Positions 32,689-41,920 of a stretch of 64,000 nucleotides of DNA are shown here, piece by piece. Below the pieces are notes generated by a model. The model was not told where the DNA came from, did not search any database, and worked only from the letters and a program-made list of their open reading frames with translations. Both the position numbers and the translations under genes were made by a program. Source of the DNA: Phycisphaerales bacterium (lineage in GTDB: Bacteria; Planctomycetota; Phycisphaerae; Tepidisphaerales; Tepidisphaeraceae); contig JADLCB010000008.1 in NCBI GenBank assembly GCA_020847375.1, forward strand, positions 1 through 64,000. Reading direction: 5' to 3'. The number at the start of each line of letters is the position of its first letter. Position 1 is the stretch's first letter.

Positions 32689-34197
32689 ATGAACAAGGAA
32701 ACCATTCGCACCAAGATTGTCGCCACCCTTGGCCCGGCTTCAGACACCGAAGAAATTCTGCTGAAATTATTTGAAGCGGGAGTCGGTGTCTGCCGGTTGA
32801 ATTTTTCGCACGGTTCGCTGGAGCAGCACCTGCTGACGCTTCAGACCATCCGCCGGGCTGCTGCCCGTTTCAAGCAGCCCATCGCCATTCTCGGTGATCT
32901 CTGCGGGCCGAAAATCCGTCTGGGAAAAATTGAAAATATCAATGAAACCGGCGGCATGCCCGTGAAGGTGGGCGATGAGTTGATCGTTCAGCGCGCCAGC
33001 ATCACCGGCCAGGCGGGCAGGGTCTGCACCAACTACGCCCAGTTCATCGATGAGGTCAATATCGGCGACCGCATCCTGATCGAAGACGGCCTGTTGCGCT
33101 TTGTCGTCACGGATAAAAATTTCAATGAACTTCATGCCACCTGTCTGGCGGGCGGAATTCTCAAAACTGGCAAAGGCGTCAACCTGCCCAATTCCACGAT
33201 CAGCATCCCGTCCATTACCGACCGCGACTGGCAGTGCGTTGACTGGGCCATTGAGAATGATCTGGATTATCTGGCGTTATCGTTTGTGCGGCGTGTCGAT
33301 GACATTGCCCTGCTGCGCCAGCATCTGCGCAATCGTGTCAGCGATATTCACATCATCGCCAAAATCGAAAAGGCTGAAGCCATCAAGGATATTGACGCCA
33401 TCGTCGAAGCCAGCGATGGTTTGATGGTTGCCCGTGGCGATCTGGGTGTGGAAATGGACGTGGCCCAGGTGCCGATTATCCAGAAGGATCTGGTGCGGCG
33501 CTGCCAGGTGGCTGGCAAGCCGGTCATCGTGGCCACCCAGATGCTTCAGAGCATGATCGAACAGTCCAGCCCAACGCGGGCTGAAGTGAGTGACGTGGCC
33601 AATGCCATTTTTGATGGCACTGATGCGGTCATGCTCAGCGGGGAGACCAGCGTCGGCAAATTTCCCATCGGCGCGGTGCATACCATGGCGCATGTCGCCA
33701 AAACCACCGAAAACTACGTTGCCAGCACACACGCCGCCCGCGAACCGGCCATGCGCCTGAAAATGATGCAGCTCAGCAGCGCCATCGCCAAGGGTGTCTG
33801 GCAGATGGTGCAGGATCTGGATCTGAAACTCGTCGCCATCTGGAGCCAGACCGGCGGTACAGCCCGTATTTTTTCCAAGGCGCGCTTTGTCATTCCCATC
33901 ATCGCGTTGTCATCGGATCACCGGGCGCTGCGCCGCATGGCGCTGCACTATGGCGTAACGCCGCAGGAAATGCTGCCTCCGCGTGATATGGTCGCGCTGG
34001 TATTGCAGATCGACGCGATGGTTCAAAAGTGCAATTACGCCCAGCCCGGCGACCGTATCGTCATTGTGGCGGGTGCCTCCATGGGCACACCATCGACGAT
34101 GAATTCCGTCATTATCCACACCGTCGGCGAAGCGTGGCACGCCGACCCGGATCAGACAACCTCCGCATCGGCGATCACCATCGATACCCGTTCGTAA
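32689..34197 (+). CDS. pyk: Pyruvate kinase
   Basis: A 502-residue pyruvate kinase, which makes pyruvate and ATP from phosphoenolpyruvate and ADP. The start KIVATLGPASDTEE and VCRLNFSHGS are the phosphate and K+ site blocks. The active-site lysine is in IIAKIEKAEAIKDIDAI, with the metal-ligand segment GLMVARGDLGVEM just after, and FDGTDAVMLSGETSVGKFPIGA is the next conserved block. The C-terminal allosteric domain is complete. In many enzymes K+ dependence follows a Glu in this region; I did not resolve that here. The gene stands alone; pgk is 1 kb away on the opposite strand. Confidence 0.97.
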   Translation: MNKETIRTKIVATLGPASDTEEILLKLFEAGVGVCRLNFSHGSLEQHLLTLQTIRRAAARFKQPIAILGDLCGPKIRLGKIENINETGGMPVKVGDELIVQRASITGQAGRVCTNYAQFIDEVNIGDRILIEDGLLRFVVTDKNFNELHATCLAGGILKTGKGVNLPNSTISIPSITDRDWQCVDWAIENDLDYLALSFVRRVDDIALLRQHLRNRVSDIHIIAKIEKAEAIKDIDAIVEASDGLMVARGDLGVEMDVAQVPIIQKDLVRRCQVAGKPVIVATQMLQSMIEQSSPTRAEVSDVANAIFDGTDAVMLSGETSVGKFPIGAVHTMAHVAKTTENYVASTHAAREPAMRLKMMQLSSAIAKGVWQMVQDLDLKLVAIWSQTGGTARIFSKARFVIPIIALSSDHRALRRMALHYGVTPQEMLPPRDMVALVLQIDAMVQKCNYAQPGDRIVIVAGASMGTPSTMNSVIIHTVGEAWHADPDQTTSASAITIDTRS

Positions 34198-34309
34198 TCG
34201 ACGCATTGCAGCGCTGCCGGATCATGGGCGCGGGCGTATTGGCAAAAGCCTGATGGTTTGATTACGTCAGTGATGGATGGGTTGATTTTTGCCCGTAGCG
34301 CAAAGGGCG

Positions 34310-34909
34310 TTAAAAAGCCTTGAGCAAAAGGCGCACAACCTTGTTCAGTCCAGCCTTGGCCCCACCAACAAACTGCTGGAATATTTTATTGGTGACCACC
34401 ATGAATTCCTCCATCCCCTCCAACCGGCGGCGTGTCGCCAGCACATCGCTGCGCTGCGCCGCCGACTGACCAATCTGCCCCTCGCCGAGCATGCGCTGAC
34501 ATTGCTTGATCGTTTCCAGCACCGGGTCCATTTCACGTCGTTTGCGCTCGGAAGCAATGATGGAAAAAATCTCCCACACGTCGCTGAGACTCTCGAAATA
34601 TTCGCGTCGCTGGCCGCGTCGGTGCATGCGATGGATGATCCCCCAGTCGCACAGGGCGCGCAGGCTCATACTGGCGTTACCGCGCGAAATATGCAGCCGC
34701 GCCATCACATCATCGGTACACAGCGGCTGGGCGGTGATGTAGAGCAAGGCATGAATCTCGGCCATGGTCCGGTTGATTCCCCAGGTCGCCCCCATCTCGC
34801 CCCAGCGCCGGATGAAGGTGTCCTGCGCCTCGTGCAACTGCCTTTCAATGTCAACCCCGGATGAAGCTGCGGGTTCAACCTGACGTTTGGATGAAATCGA
34901 GCGAATCAC
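34310..34909 (-). CDS. GbsR/MarR-type winged-helix transcriptional regulator
   Basis: A 199-residue regulator. After a polar N-terminus, residues about 30-110 form a winged helix-turn-helix of the GbsR branch of the MarR superfamily (WGINRTMAEIHALLYI, LHISRGNASMSLRALCDWGI, then the wing HRMHRRGQRREYFES). In Bacillus GbsR senses choline to control glycine betaine synthesis, but members in other phyla control other genes, so the ligand is unknown. A perfect 26-bp palindrome begins 11 bases before the start codon, which strongly suggests that the protein represses its own gene. No choline or betaine gene is adjacent; the nearest neighbours are pyk and pgk. Confidence 0.85.
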   Translation of the reverse strand: MIRSISSKRQVEPAASSGVDIERQLHEAQDTFIRRWGEMGATWGINRTMAEIHALLYITAQPLCTDDVMARLHISRGNASMSLRALCDWGIIHRMHRRGQRREYFESLSDVWEIFSIIASERKRREMDPVLETIKQCQRMLGEGQIGQSAAQRSDVLATRRRLEGMEEFMVVTNKIFQQFVGGAKAGLNKVVRLLLKAF

Positions 34910-34920
34910 AGACGACTCCC

Positions 34921-34946
34921 ATAGTTTCAGTATCTACTGAAACTAT
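34921..34946. promoter_or_regulatory. Perfect 26-bp palindromic operator before the GbsR-type gene
   Basis: Two 12-base arms, ATAGTTTCAGTA and its exact complement TACTGAAACTAT, are separated by TC. The site ends 11 bases upstream of the regulator's ATG and would cover its promoter or ribosome site. Palindromes of this kind are typical operators of dimeric MarR-superfamily repressors. Autoregulation is inferred. Confidence 0.75.
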
Positions 34947-34999
34947 AGTCCGCGATAAATCAATTCGCCACTTTCGCATCGGCTGGCCGGATTGATCGA

Positions 35000-35142
35000 C
35001 AGGGCAAACGCAAGTAGGCGTCCGATAGGCAATCTCTTACGAGCCACGACCGTCAGGCAGTGGTTTTTGAGCCGATCACCGCTCCCTCACGGTCGCGGCT
35101 CGTTAATACATCGACCCTCGCAGGCTACTTGCGAAAGCCCTG
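35000..35142 (-). mobile_element. 143-bp fold-back repeat (MITE-like), copy A
   Basis: First of three copies in the window, in inverse orientation to the other two. It starts CAGGGC and ends GCCCTG; the outer ends form an inverted repeat CAGGGCNNNNGCAAGTA. Inside are two 26-base arms (4 mismatches in this copy) able to form a long hairpin. It is flanked by a perfect direct repeat GATTGATCGA (GGATTGATCGACA when shared bases are included) at 34989-35001 and 35142-35154, which is the mark of a transposition event. It lies between the GbsR-type gene's operator and the pgk 3' end, 77 bases past the pgk stop. It encodes no protein. Confidence 0.9.
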
Positions 35143-35219
35143 GATTGATCGACAATCCCACCAATGGTTCTGGCCAAACGCGGCGGCATGACCAATCAAC
35201 CAATCGGTGGATCAACCCG

Positions 35220-36401
35220 TCAGTCCAGAATATCGATTGTCGAAAAATGCCCATTTTCCAGATATTCCAGCGACGCCCCGCCGCCCGTGGAAACATGGCT
35301 GACTTGATCGCTCAGCCCCATCTGTTCGATGGCAGCGGCAGAATCACCACCACCGATCACCGTGGTGGCACCGTGACGGGTCACATCCGCCACCGCCTGC
35401 GCCACAGCGCGCGTGCCCTGAGCAAACTGCGGCCTTTCAAACACACCCATTGGTCCATTCCAGATCACTGTTTTGGCCTTGGCGATTTCAGCCTGATACG
35501 CCTTGATCGTTCTCGGCCCGATATCAAAACCACTCTTGTCGGCGGGAATCACTCCGCCATCCACGATGCTGGTCTGGGTTGAATCGATTCCATCAGCCAC
35601 CACGGTATCCACCGGCAGGACGAGCTTGCCACCGGCCTTGGCCAGCAGGGTCTTGGCCAGTTCCACCTTGTCAGGCTCGACCAGACTTTTACCCACTGAT
35701 TTACCCTGCGCCAGGAAAAATGTGTACGCCATCGCCCCGCCGATCAGCAGCTTGTCACACTTGCCCAGCAGTTGCTCGATGACATTGATTTTGTCCGAGA
35801 CCTTGGCGCCACCCAGAATCGCCACAAACGGCCGCTGGGGCGCGCTGACGGCGTCGCCCAGATATTTCAGTTCTTTTTCGATCAGAAATCCGATCGTGCG
35901 CGGTTTGCCCTGCATCGCCTGGGCAGCTCCGAACGTGCTGGCATGTTCACGATGGGCTGTTCCAAAGGCATCATTGACATACACCTCCCCCAGGCGCGCA
36001 AGCTGTCCGGCGAAGGCGGGATCATTTTTCTCCTCCTGCTTATGAAAACGAAGATTTTCCAGAATCAACACATCGCCATCGTGCAGCGCTGCCGCCTTTT
36101 TCTCGATTTCCGGTCCGATGCAGTCCTGACAAAAATGCACCGGACGCCCAATCAACTGCCCCAGCCGTTCGGCAGTCGGTTTGAGACTGAACTTGCTCTC
36201 CGGCCCGTTTTTCGGTCGACCCAGGTGGCTCATCAGAATCAGCCGCCCCCCCCGGTCGATGATGCTGCGAATGGTCGGCAGCGCCTGGACAATGCGGCGA
36301 TCATCCCCAATCACACCATTTTCCACCGGCACGTTGAAATCAACGCGCATGATGACTCGCTTACCCTTCACATCAACGTCGGCAATCGTTTTTTTAGCCA
36401 T
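35220..36401 (-). CDS. pgk: Phosphoglycerate kinase
   Basis: A 393-residue, full-length phosphoglycerate kinase, which makes 3-phosphoglycerate and ATP from 1,3-bisphosphoglycerate and ADP. Visible blocks are [27 protein letters not shown], the hinge segment [27 protein letters not shown] and the nucleotide-binding [11 protein letters not shown] with [15 protein letters not shown] at the C-terminus. The ATG at 36401 has AGGAG nine bases upstream; a TTG three codons earlier is less likely. It is not in an operon with gap or tpi here. Confidence 0.97.
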   Translation of the reverse strand: MAKKTIADVDVKGKRVIMRVDFNVPVENGVIGDDRRIVQALPTIRSIIDRGGRLILMSHLGRPKNGPESKFSLKPTAERLGQLIGRPVHFCQDCIGPEIEKKAAALHDGDVLILENLRFHKQEEKNDPAFAGQLARLGEVYVNDAFGTAHREHASTFGAAQAMQGKPRTIGFLIEKELKYLGDAVSAPQRPFVAILGGAKVSDKINVIEQLLGKCDKLLIGGAMAYTFFLAQGKSVGKSLVEPDKVELAKTLLAKAGGKLVLPVDTVVADGIDSTQTSIVDGGVIPADKSGFDIGPRTIKAYQAEIAKAKTVIWNGPMGVFERPQFAQGTRAVAQAVADVTRHGATTVIGGGDSAAAIEQMGLSDQVSHVSTGGGASLEYLENGHFSTIDILD

Positions 36402-36778
36402 GGCAGGCAACTCCTGAAAAGTTCAAAATCGTTATGAGTCTGGATGCTATTGACCCCAGCGGCCAAGTCAAGACAGGCTGAAATGATCATCCCCTTTTTG
36501 ATGTGCTATTCCGTTACAAGCTCTGCACAACGACCAACCGTCACCCTGACAACGCCCCCCCGGCCCGATCAGCAAGCCCGTTGGGGGGGGACCGACCAAA
36601 ATCGCTGATAAACGCCCGCGGGCGGCGTAGGGCGGGCAGTTTCAACCCTGCATCGGAAAAGTTGTGGGAAAGAAAAAAACTGGAAAATAGATTTATGGCC
36701 GATATATTTACGGCAGTAATAGATTCGGTTTAACATCTTCCTTTTTTTCAACGAGGTCGTTGGAGGCTCCGCTTATAT
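36402..36778. other. Intergenic region between divergent pgk and the pyrophosphatase gene
   Basis: A 377-base region with the pgk promoter on one side and the hppA promoter and leader on the other. It contains a G-run (eight G) near 36585 and a GC-rich, partly self-complementary part (36610-36645), then an AT-rich part just before hppA. I see no gene, tRNA or recognised riboswitch. Confidence 0.5.
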
Positions 36779-39361
36779 ATGATGAATATTTCAATTCGGC
36801 AGCGTGCGTTGATTCTCACCGCTGTCAGCGCAATCGTTTTTTTCCTGCCCTCAATGGCACTGGCCGCGGGTGAAGCGGATCTGGTTCTACCGGATCTGTC
36901 CATCGCCCGGTTTTTCGGTCAAAGCATCAGCGGATTTCAACTGCTGGCGTGGGGGATGTTGATTCCCCTGGCGGGGCTGATTTTTGGAATGGTGATCTAC
37001 CGTCAGCTCCAGCATCTGCCGGTTCACCGCTCCATGTTGTCGGTTTCAGAGCTGATCTACGAAACCTGCAAAACCTACCTCAAAAATCAGGGCAAGTTCA
37101 TTCTGATCCTCTGGTGCTTTGTGGCCGCGATCATGGTGGTCTATTTCGGCTTCCTGGCCGCCGAGCCCAAACCGGTGATGATTGCCCATGATGCCGGGGC
37201 GCAGATGGTTCATTCCGCCACGTCCGAAGCAGCCAGCGGAGCAGCATCGGCGGTGCATGAATATCCCACCGCTGCCCGTGTGCTGATTATTTTGCTGTTC
37301 AGCCTGATCGGCATTGCTGGCAGTTACGCGGTGGCGTGGTTCGGGATTCGCGTGAACACCTTCGCCAACAGCCGCACGAGCATGGCCAGTCTGCGCGGCA
37401 AACCGTGGCTGGTCTGCTCGATTCCGCTGCGGGCGGGCATGAGTATCGGCATGGTGTTGATCAGTCTGGAACTGCTGATCATGTTGACGATTCTGCTGTT
37501 CCTGCCATCCAATCTCGCCGGGCCGTGTTTCATCGGTTTTGCCATTGGCGAATCGCTGGGTGCCGCCGTTTTGCGTATCGCCGGTGGTATTTTCACCAAA
37601 ATCGCGGATATCGGGGCGGATTTGATGAAGATCGTCTTCAAGGTGGAGGAAGACGACGCGCGTAACCCGGGGGTTATTGCTGACTGCGTGGGTGACAACG
37701 CGGGCGACTCGGTTGGCCCGACCGCTGACGGATTTGAGACCTACGGCGTTACCGGTGTGGCGCTGATCGTGTTTGTCATGCTGGCGGTAACTGATCTGCA
37801 CATACAGGTGCAATTGCTGGTCTGGATTTTCGCGATGCGCCTTCTGATGGTCATCTCCTCCGGCGTCAGCTACCTGATCAACGAAGCGGTGAATCGTGCC
37901 CGCTACGTTAATGCCCAACAGATGGACTTTGAAAAACCGTTGACCAGCCTGGTCTGGCTGACCAGTATTCTGTCGATCGTCGGAACCTATCTGGCGTCGA
38001 TGGCGCTGATCCCGCTGCTGGCTGAGGACTATACCCTGTGGTGGAAGCTGGCGACGATCATTTCCTGCGGCACGCTGGCCGGGGCACTGATTCCAGAATT
38101 GACCAAATATTTCACCTCCGTCCATTCACGCCACGTCCGCGAAGTTCTGAACACCAGCCGCGAAGGCGGTGCTTCGCTGAACATCCTGTCGGGTCTGACC
38201 GCCGGTAACTTCTCCGCCTTCTGGATCGGCGGTGTGGTGCTGGTCATCCTGATGGCGATTGCCTGGGGTGTCAGCACGGCAATGCCGGTGGACATCATGG
38301 CAGCGCCATCGGTGTTCGCCTTTGGTCTGGTGGCGTTCGGCTTTTTGGGCATGGGGCCGGTGACCATTGCGGTTGACAGCTACGGGCCGGTGACGGACAA
38401 CGCCCAGAGCGTTTACGAATTGTCACTGATCGAAACCGTCCCCAATGTCGAGGCGGAAGTTGAGCAGCAACTGGGCCAAAAGCCCGACTTCGAGCGGGCC
38501 AAGATGCTCCTGGAAGAAAATGACGGCGCTGGCAATACTTTCAAGGCGACAGCCAAACCCGTGCTCATCGGTACGGCCGTGGTGGGCGCAACAACCCTGA
38601 TCTTCTCGATCATCATGGTGCTGACACAAAGCCTGCAGGACCATGCGGCCATCGGGCGGTTGTCGATCATGTACGCCCCATTCCTGCTGGGCCTGATCGC
38701 TGGTGGCGGCGTGGTCTACTGGTTCAGCGGAGCCAGTTGTCAGGCGGTCATCGCCGGAGCCTATCGCGCCGTGTCGTTCATCAAGCGCAACATGCGTCTG
38801 GACGGGCAAAAAGCTTCGACGGAAGATTCCAAGCGCGTGGTCGCCATCTGCACACACTACGCGCAGAGCGGCATGTTCAATATCTTCATCGCCACGTTCT
38901 TCCTCACGCTTTCCGCCGCCTTTTTTGAAAACTATTTCTTCATCGGGTTCCTGATCGCCATTGCCATTTTCGGTTTGTTCCAGGCAATCTTCATGGCCAA
39001 CGCCGGTGGCGCGTGGGACAACGCCAAGAAAATTGTCGAGACTGAGCTGAACATGAAGGGAACCCCTTTGCATGATGCAACAGTCGTCGGCGATACCGTG
39101 GGTGACCCCTTCAAGGACACCAGCTCGGTGGCGCTCAATCCGGTGATCAAATTCAGCACGTTGTTCGGTCTGCTGGCGGTTGAACTGGCGATCCAGCTCA
39201 ATGGCCCGATCGAAGGCGGGTTCATCCAGCGCTGGGAGACCGTGCGACTGATCCTGGCGATTGTCTTCCTGATTGCGGCCTTGATTTTCGTCTACCGCTC
39301 GTTCTATGGCATGCGTATCAACCCCGCTGACGAGGAAGGTGGCGAAATCGCAGCCAAGTAA
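36779..39361 (+). CDS. hppA: Membrane-bound proton-translocating pyrophosphatase
   Basis: An 860-residue integral membrane protein with about 16 spans, which splits pyrophosphate and pumps H+ (or Na+). The substrate-site blocks are present: GIFTKIADIGADLMKIVFKVEEDDARNPGVIAD in the first (DDxxNP read here as DDARNPG), GDNAGDSVGPTADGFETYG, and GGAWDNAKKIVE and VGDTVGDPFKDTSS in the C-terminal part. Lys589 in GNTFKATAK corresponds to the Lys that marks the K+-independent subfamily; these are normally GNTTKA. The protein is longer than the usual 670-770 residues, with an N-terminal signal-like span (MALAAGEADLVLPDL region) and a larger loop near residues 120-160. Na+ or H+ specificity cannot be read with confidence. 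A strong terminator follows. Confidence 0.93.
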   Translation: MMNISIRQRALILTAVSAIVFFLPSMALAAGEADLVLPDLSIARFFGQSISGFQLLAWGMLIPLAGLIFGMVIYRQLQHLPVHRSMLSVSELIYETCKTYLKNQGKFILILWCFVAAIMVVYFGFLAAEPKPVMIAHDAGAQMVHSATSEAASGAASAVHEYPTAARVLIILLFSLIGIAGSYAVAWFGIRVNTFANSRTSMASLRGKPWLVCSIPLRAGMSIGMVLISLELLIMLTILLFLPSNLAGPCFIGFAIGESLGAAVLRIAGGIFTKIADIGADLMKIVFKVEEDDARNPGVIADCVGDNAGDSVGPTADGFETYGVTGVALIVFVMLAVTDLHIQVQLLVWIFAMRLLMVISSGVSYLINEAVNRARYVNAQQMDFEKPLTSLVWLTSILSIVGTYLASMALIPLLAEDYTLWWKLATIISCGTLAGALIPELTKYFTSVHSRHVREVLNTSREGGASLNILSGLTAGNFSAFWIGGVVLVILMAIAWGVSTAMPVDIMAAPSVFAFGLVAFGFLGMGPVTIAVDSYGPVTDNAQSVYELSLIETVPNVEAEVEQQLGQKPDFERAKMLLEENDGAGNTFKATAKPVLIGTAVVGATTLIFSIIMVLTQSLQDHAAIGRLSIMYAPFLLGLIAGGGVVYWFSGASCQAVIAGAYRAVSFIKRNMRLDGQKASTEDSKRVVAICTHYAQSGMFNIFIATFFLTLSAAFFENYFFIGFLIAIAIFGLFQAIFMANAGGAWDNAKKIVETELNMKGTPLHDATVVGDTVGDPFKDTSSVALNPVIKFSTLFGLLAVELAIQLNGPIEGGFIQRWETVRLILAIVFLIAALIFVYRSFYGMRINPADEEGGEIAAK

Positions 39362-39394
39362 GCTGGGCGAGGCACGTTCATTACATTGAAGACG

Positions 39395-39429
39395 CAGGGC
39401 GATTGAGCAATCAATCGTCCTGTTTTTTT
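39395..39429 (+). terminator. Rho-independent terminator of hppA
   Basis: An 11-bp stem, CAGGGCGATTG (39395-39405) paired with CAATCGTCCTG (39412-39422) with one G-U pair, is followed directly by seven T residues. It lies 34 bases after the hppA stop codon. Confidence 0.85.
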
Positions 39430-39487
39430 GCGCTGTGCGGTTGATTGTGCTGCGGCACTACTGGCGTTGGTGCTGCGGGCGCCGGCA

Positions 39488-40207
39488 CTACTGGCGCGGG
39501 TGCTGAATGTGATGATGGCGCGCGATCTCCAGCATTCGCACCGCCAGTTCATCGCGGGCAATCCACTGCTCGCCCTCAGCGCTGACCAGATACGCCCCCG
39601 CTTCAGGCCCGCTGACCATATCCAGCGTGTTGGCCACCAGATAATCTGCTTGGCTGGCCAGACGACTGCGACGCGCGATCTCCAGCAGTTGCTGCCGCGA
39701 ACAACCGACTTCCAGCTTGAATTTCACCAACAGACCGTTGTAGTTCCACGGGTTGCGAAACAGATCGACGAGTTTTTCCGTGGGTTGCGCCAGAACTGCG
39801 ATGCGCGGGTGGGTGCTGCGGACTTTCCCGGCTTGTACATCCTCCACCACCCACTGCTGACGACCATCTGGCAGTTGTTTTTGTTCGACCACCGCAAAAG
39901 TGCGAACCGGCTTGTAATCCGCCACCGCCGCCGCCATGAAAATGCCGCTGTACTGCTGCTGCGTCACCCGCTCTTGTAATGCCGCCCGAAGTTCAGCGTG
40001 ACTGACAAACCCATACCCATGCAGGCGCGGCGAATCTGACGCCAGCTCAGCCAGATGCTGTTGATTGCTGGTAAGCAGATCCACTTCCCCCAGCTCGGTC
40101 AGCGCGCGGGCTATTTTCAAACCCGTGTTACCGGAAAAGATATTGCCCCAATCACGAACATCATCAATCTTTTCGCGCGTATTGCCCGCCGTTACCAGAA
40201 ATCGCAT
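39488..40207 (-). CDS. coaB: Phosphopantothenate-cysteine ligase domain protein (CoaB-like)
   Basis: A 239-residue protein matching the CoaB half of the Dfp (CoaBC) bifunctional protein. It starts FLVTAGNTREKIDDVRDWGNIFSGNTG, the CTP/phosphopantothenate-binding segment (the family has TAGGTxExID.VR.I.N.SSG), and later shows MAAAVADYKP and VKFKLEV, also family blocks. CoaB joins phosphopantothenate to cysteine in coenzyme A synthesis. The flavin-dependent decarboxylase half (CoaC) is missing from this gene and from the window. The second-motif asparagine pattern is somewhat unlike CoaBC, so a related ligase is possible. It is convergent with hppA. Confidence 0.75.
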   Translation of the reverse strand: MRFLVTAGNTREKIDDVRDWGNIFSGNTGLKIARALTELGEVDLLTSNQQHLAELASDSPRLHGYGFVSHAELRAALQERVTQQQYSGIFMAAAVADYKPVRTFAVVEQKQLPDGRQQWVVEDVQAGKVRSTHPRIAVLAQPTEKLVDLFRNPWNYNGLLVKFKLEVGCSRQQLLEIARRSRLASQADYLVANTLDMVSGPEAGAYLVSAEGEQWIARDELAVRMLEIARHHHIQHPRQ

Positions 40208-40397
40208 GCGTCTATCATAACGATTTATCGGATGTGATGAACAAGTTGGGCTGGGTGACTAAATATCCTGTGGCGCAGTATCATCTGCTACGATTGATTC
40301 GATCGGCATTGACACCACGCGGCCAATGCCCTGTAGTAAACCTGATTCATCGGCTGGACTTTACCGGATCATGTTTCAACACTCATTTTTTGTGGTT

Positions 40398-41720
40398 ATG
40401 AACAATATCAACCTCAGTCCCATTGGTTGGCGCAATTATTTTCGGCGTTTGTCAGCCACCGCCTGCTGCCTGGTTCCTGTGCTGATGCTGACACTCATCG
40501 GCTGCGCACCAGACAAGCGCGCAGCTCAAGGCGTTGCCCCCGTCCCGCAATCCGCCGTAACGTCCGCGCGGTCAACCGAGGCCCCTGCCGCAGTAAACTC
40601 AGCCACCAATCACACCTCGACGGGCGCTCAAGCGCCCGCAGGCTGGCGCCGTCTTCGGCACAGTGTTCTGCTCGATTTCAACAGCCCAGCCGATGCAGTT
40701 TTTATCAATCTCTCCCCCGCCACACCCGCCGCAGCGACCGACCCCGTAATTCGTAACGGTCAGCTCGTACTGGAACCAGAGACTGCACAGGTACAGATCA
40801 AACTGTCATCGCTCTTGTCCGGCCGCACATTTCCCGGCGACTGGACACTGCTGGGCGGGCACTTGCAGGCGCAACGCGATGTCACCGTCGATCTGATCTA
40901 CAGCATCGACGGTCAGACCATTCTTGAAAAACAGCAACAACTCCCCGCCGATCAATTCGTCCCGGTGATGCTCGACCTGACCCGGTTGAATGAATCGCAA
41001 CTGGCTGCCTCAGCCCAATTAACCGCAGGAACCGGCCGCGCCCTGTTGACGATTCGACCCCATGCGCCAGCCACCATCTTGATCGACGACATTCTGCTGC
41101 TGGATAACCGCGAAAATCTCACGCCTCCCGGCGCAACCTGGGCGATTCAGCGTAAAGGTTACCAACTGGAAATCGATCAACCGGATCTGTTTTCCCTTTC
41201 GCTTTCCACCGACGTATCGCAGCCGCCCGCGTGGACTATTGAGCAATTCAGCGCTCAGCGCATCATCGCGCAACAAAATAATCCGCCCGGCCAGTGGGTG
41301 ATTTATGCCGATGGGCGCTCGTTTGAGAACAGCCACTTGAAAATGCTCACCCCGCCCGCCGCGGATGATGCCCTCTATCTCCGCCAGCACAACACCCCAG
41401 CCCAAATCACCCTGCCCTCGGAACAAGGACGATTGTTGCGCCAAACCCCCGGTGATCTGAATAATGACGGTTACAACGAAGCGCTGGGCGCCTATCAACT
41501 TCAGGCGCACGCCGCACGACTCGATGTGACCATAACCCCGCGAACCCCGACCCTGACCAACCCCATTCTGGAAATCAGCGATCTGCCGGCTGGTAAGCTG
41601 ATCGCCACGGCGGAGGGCCACCTCATCGACACCTGCCAGCGCCTGCCTGATAACGATGTCCTGATCATCGTCCCCCACGAGATTCAGCGCCCCACCACCA
41701 TCAACATCCGCGTGCAATAG
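40398..41720 (+). CDS. Lipoprotein of unknown function
   Basis: A 440-residue protein starting with an N-terminal signal region and a lipobox: LVPVLMLTLIGCAPDK, with the likely lipidated Cys at about residue 36. After a linker rich in Ala, Pro and Thr the rest is predicted beta-rich with low Cys content, as in carbohydrate-binding or jelly-roll-like modules, but I recognise no family. The frame is open upstream to 40326; the ATG at 40398 gives the best signal peptide, with 40371 as an alternative. It is followed by an ACCACC/GGTGGT repeat and the parS-like site, then convergent leuB. Confidence 0.7.
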   Translation: MNNINLSPIGWRNYFRRLSATACCLVPVLMLTLIGCAPDKRAAQGVAPVPQSAVTSARSTEAPAAVNSATNHTSTGAQAPAGWRRLRHSVLLDFNSPADAVFINLSPATPAAATDPVIRNGQLVLEPETAQVQIKLSSLLSGRTFPGDWTLLGGHLQAQRDVTVDLIYSIDGQTILEKQQQLPADQFVPVMLDLTRLNESQLAASAQLTAGTGRALLTIRPHAPATILIDDILLLDNRENLTPPGATWAIQRKGYQLEIDQPDLFSLSLSTDVSQPPAWTIEQFSAQRIIAQQNNPPGQWVIYADGRSFENSHLKMLTPPAADDALYLRQHNTPAQITLPSEQGRLLRQTPGDLNNDGYNEALGAYQLQAHAARLDVTITPRTPTLTNPILEISDLPAGKLIATAEGHLIDTCQRLPDNDVLIIVPHEIQRPTTINIRVQ

Positions 41721-41806
41721 TCGCTGCCGTGCCGTAACCCAGCGTAATAATCACCATGACCACCACGGCTGGTGGTATTGCGCGGCTGCAACACAGTTTT
41801 GCTGTA

Positions 41807-41826
41807 ATGTTCCACGTGGAACATTG
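41807..41826. promoter_or_regulatory. parS-like centromere site (ParB binding palindrome)
   Basis: The 20-bp perfect palindrome AATGTTCCACGTGGAACATT contains TGTTCCACGTGGAACA, a form of the chromosomal parS site recognised by ParB in many bacteria (consensus TGTTNCACGTGNAACA). It lies in the 200-base gap between the convergent lipoprotein and leuB genes, a neutral place for a chromosomal mark. No parA or parB gene is in the window. A cluster of such sites near the origin is the usual pattern; only one is here. Confidence 0.8.
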
Positions 41827-41920
41827 CATCAGACACTTGGCGCATCATCAGCCACCGCGTCTAATCCGGTTTTGTCCGCTCGTGGCGCAGCACGTGATGC
41901 GCCCCCCACCGCGATCCGAC

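Noticed and set aside
34110..34120. DnaA-box-like TTATCCACA
   Set aside because: A single copy inside pyk with no cluster or AT-rich unwinding region, so not an origin.
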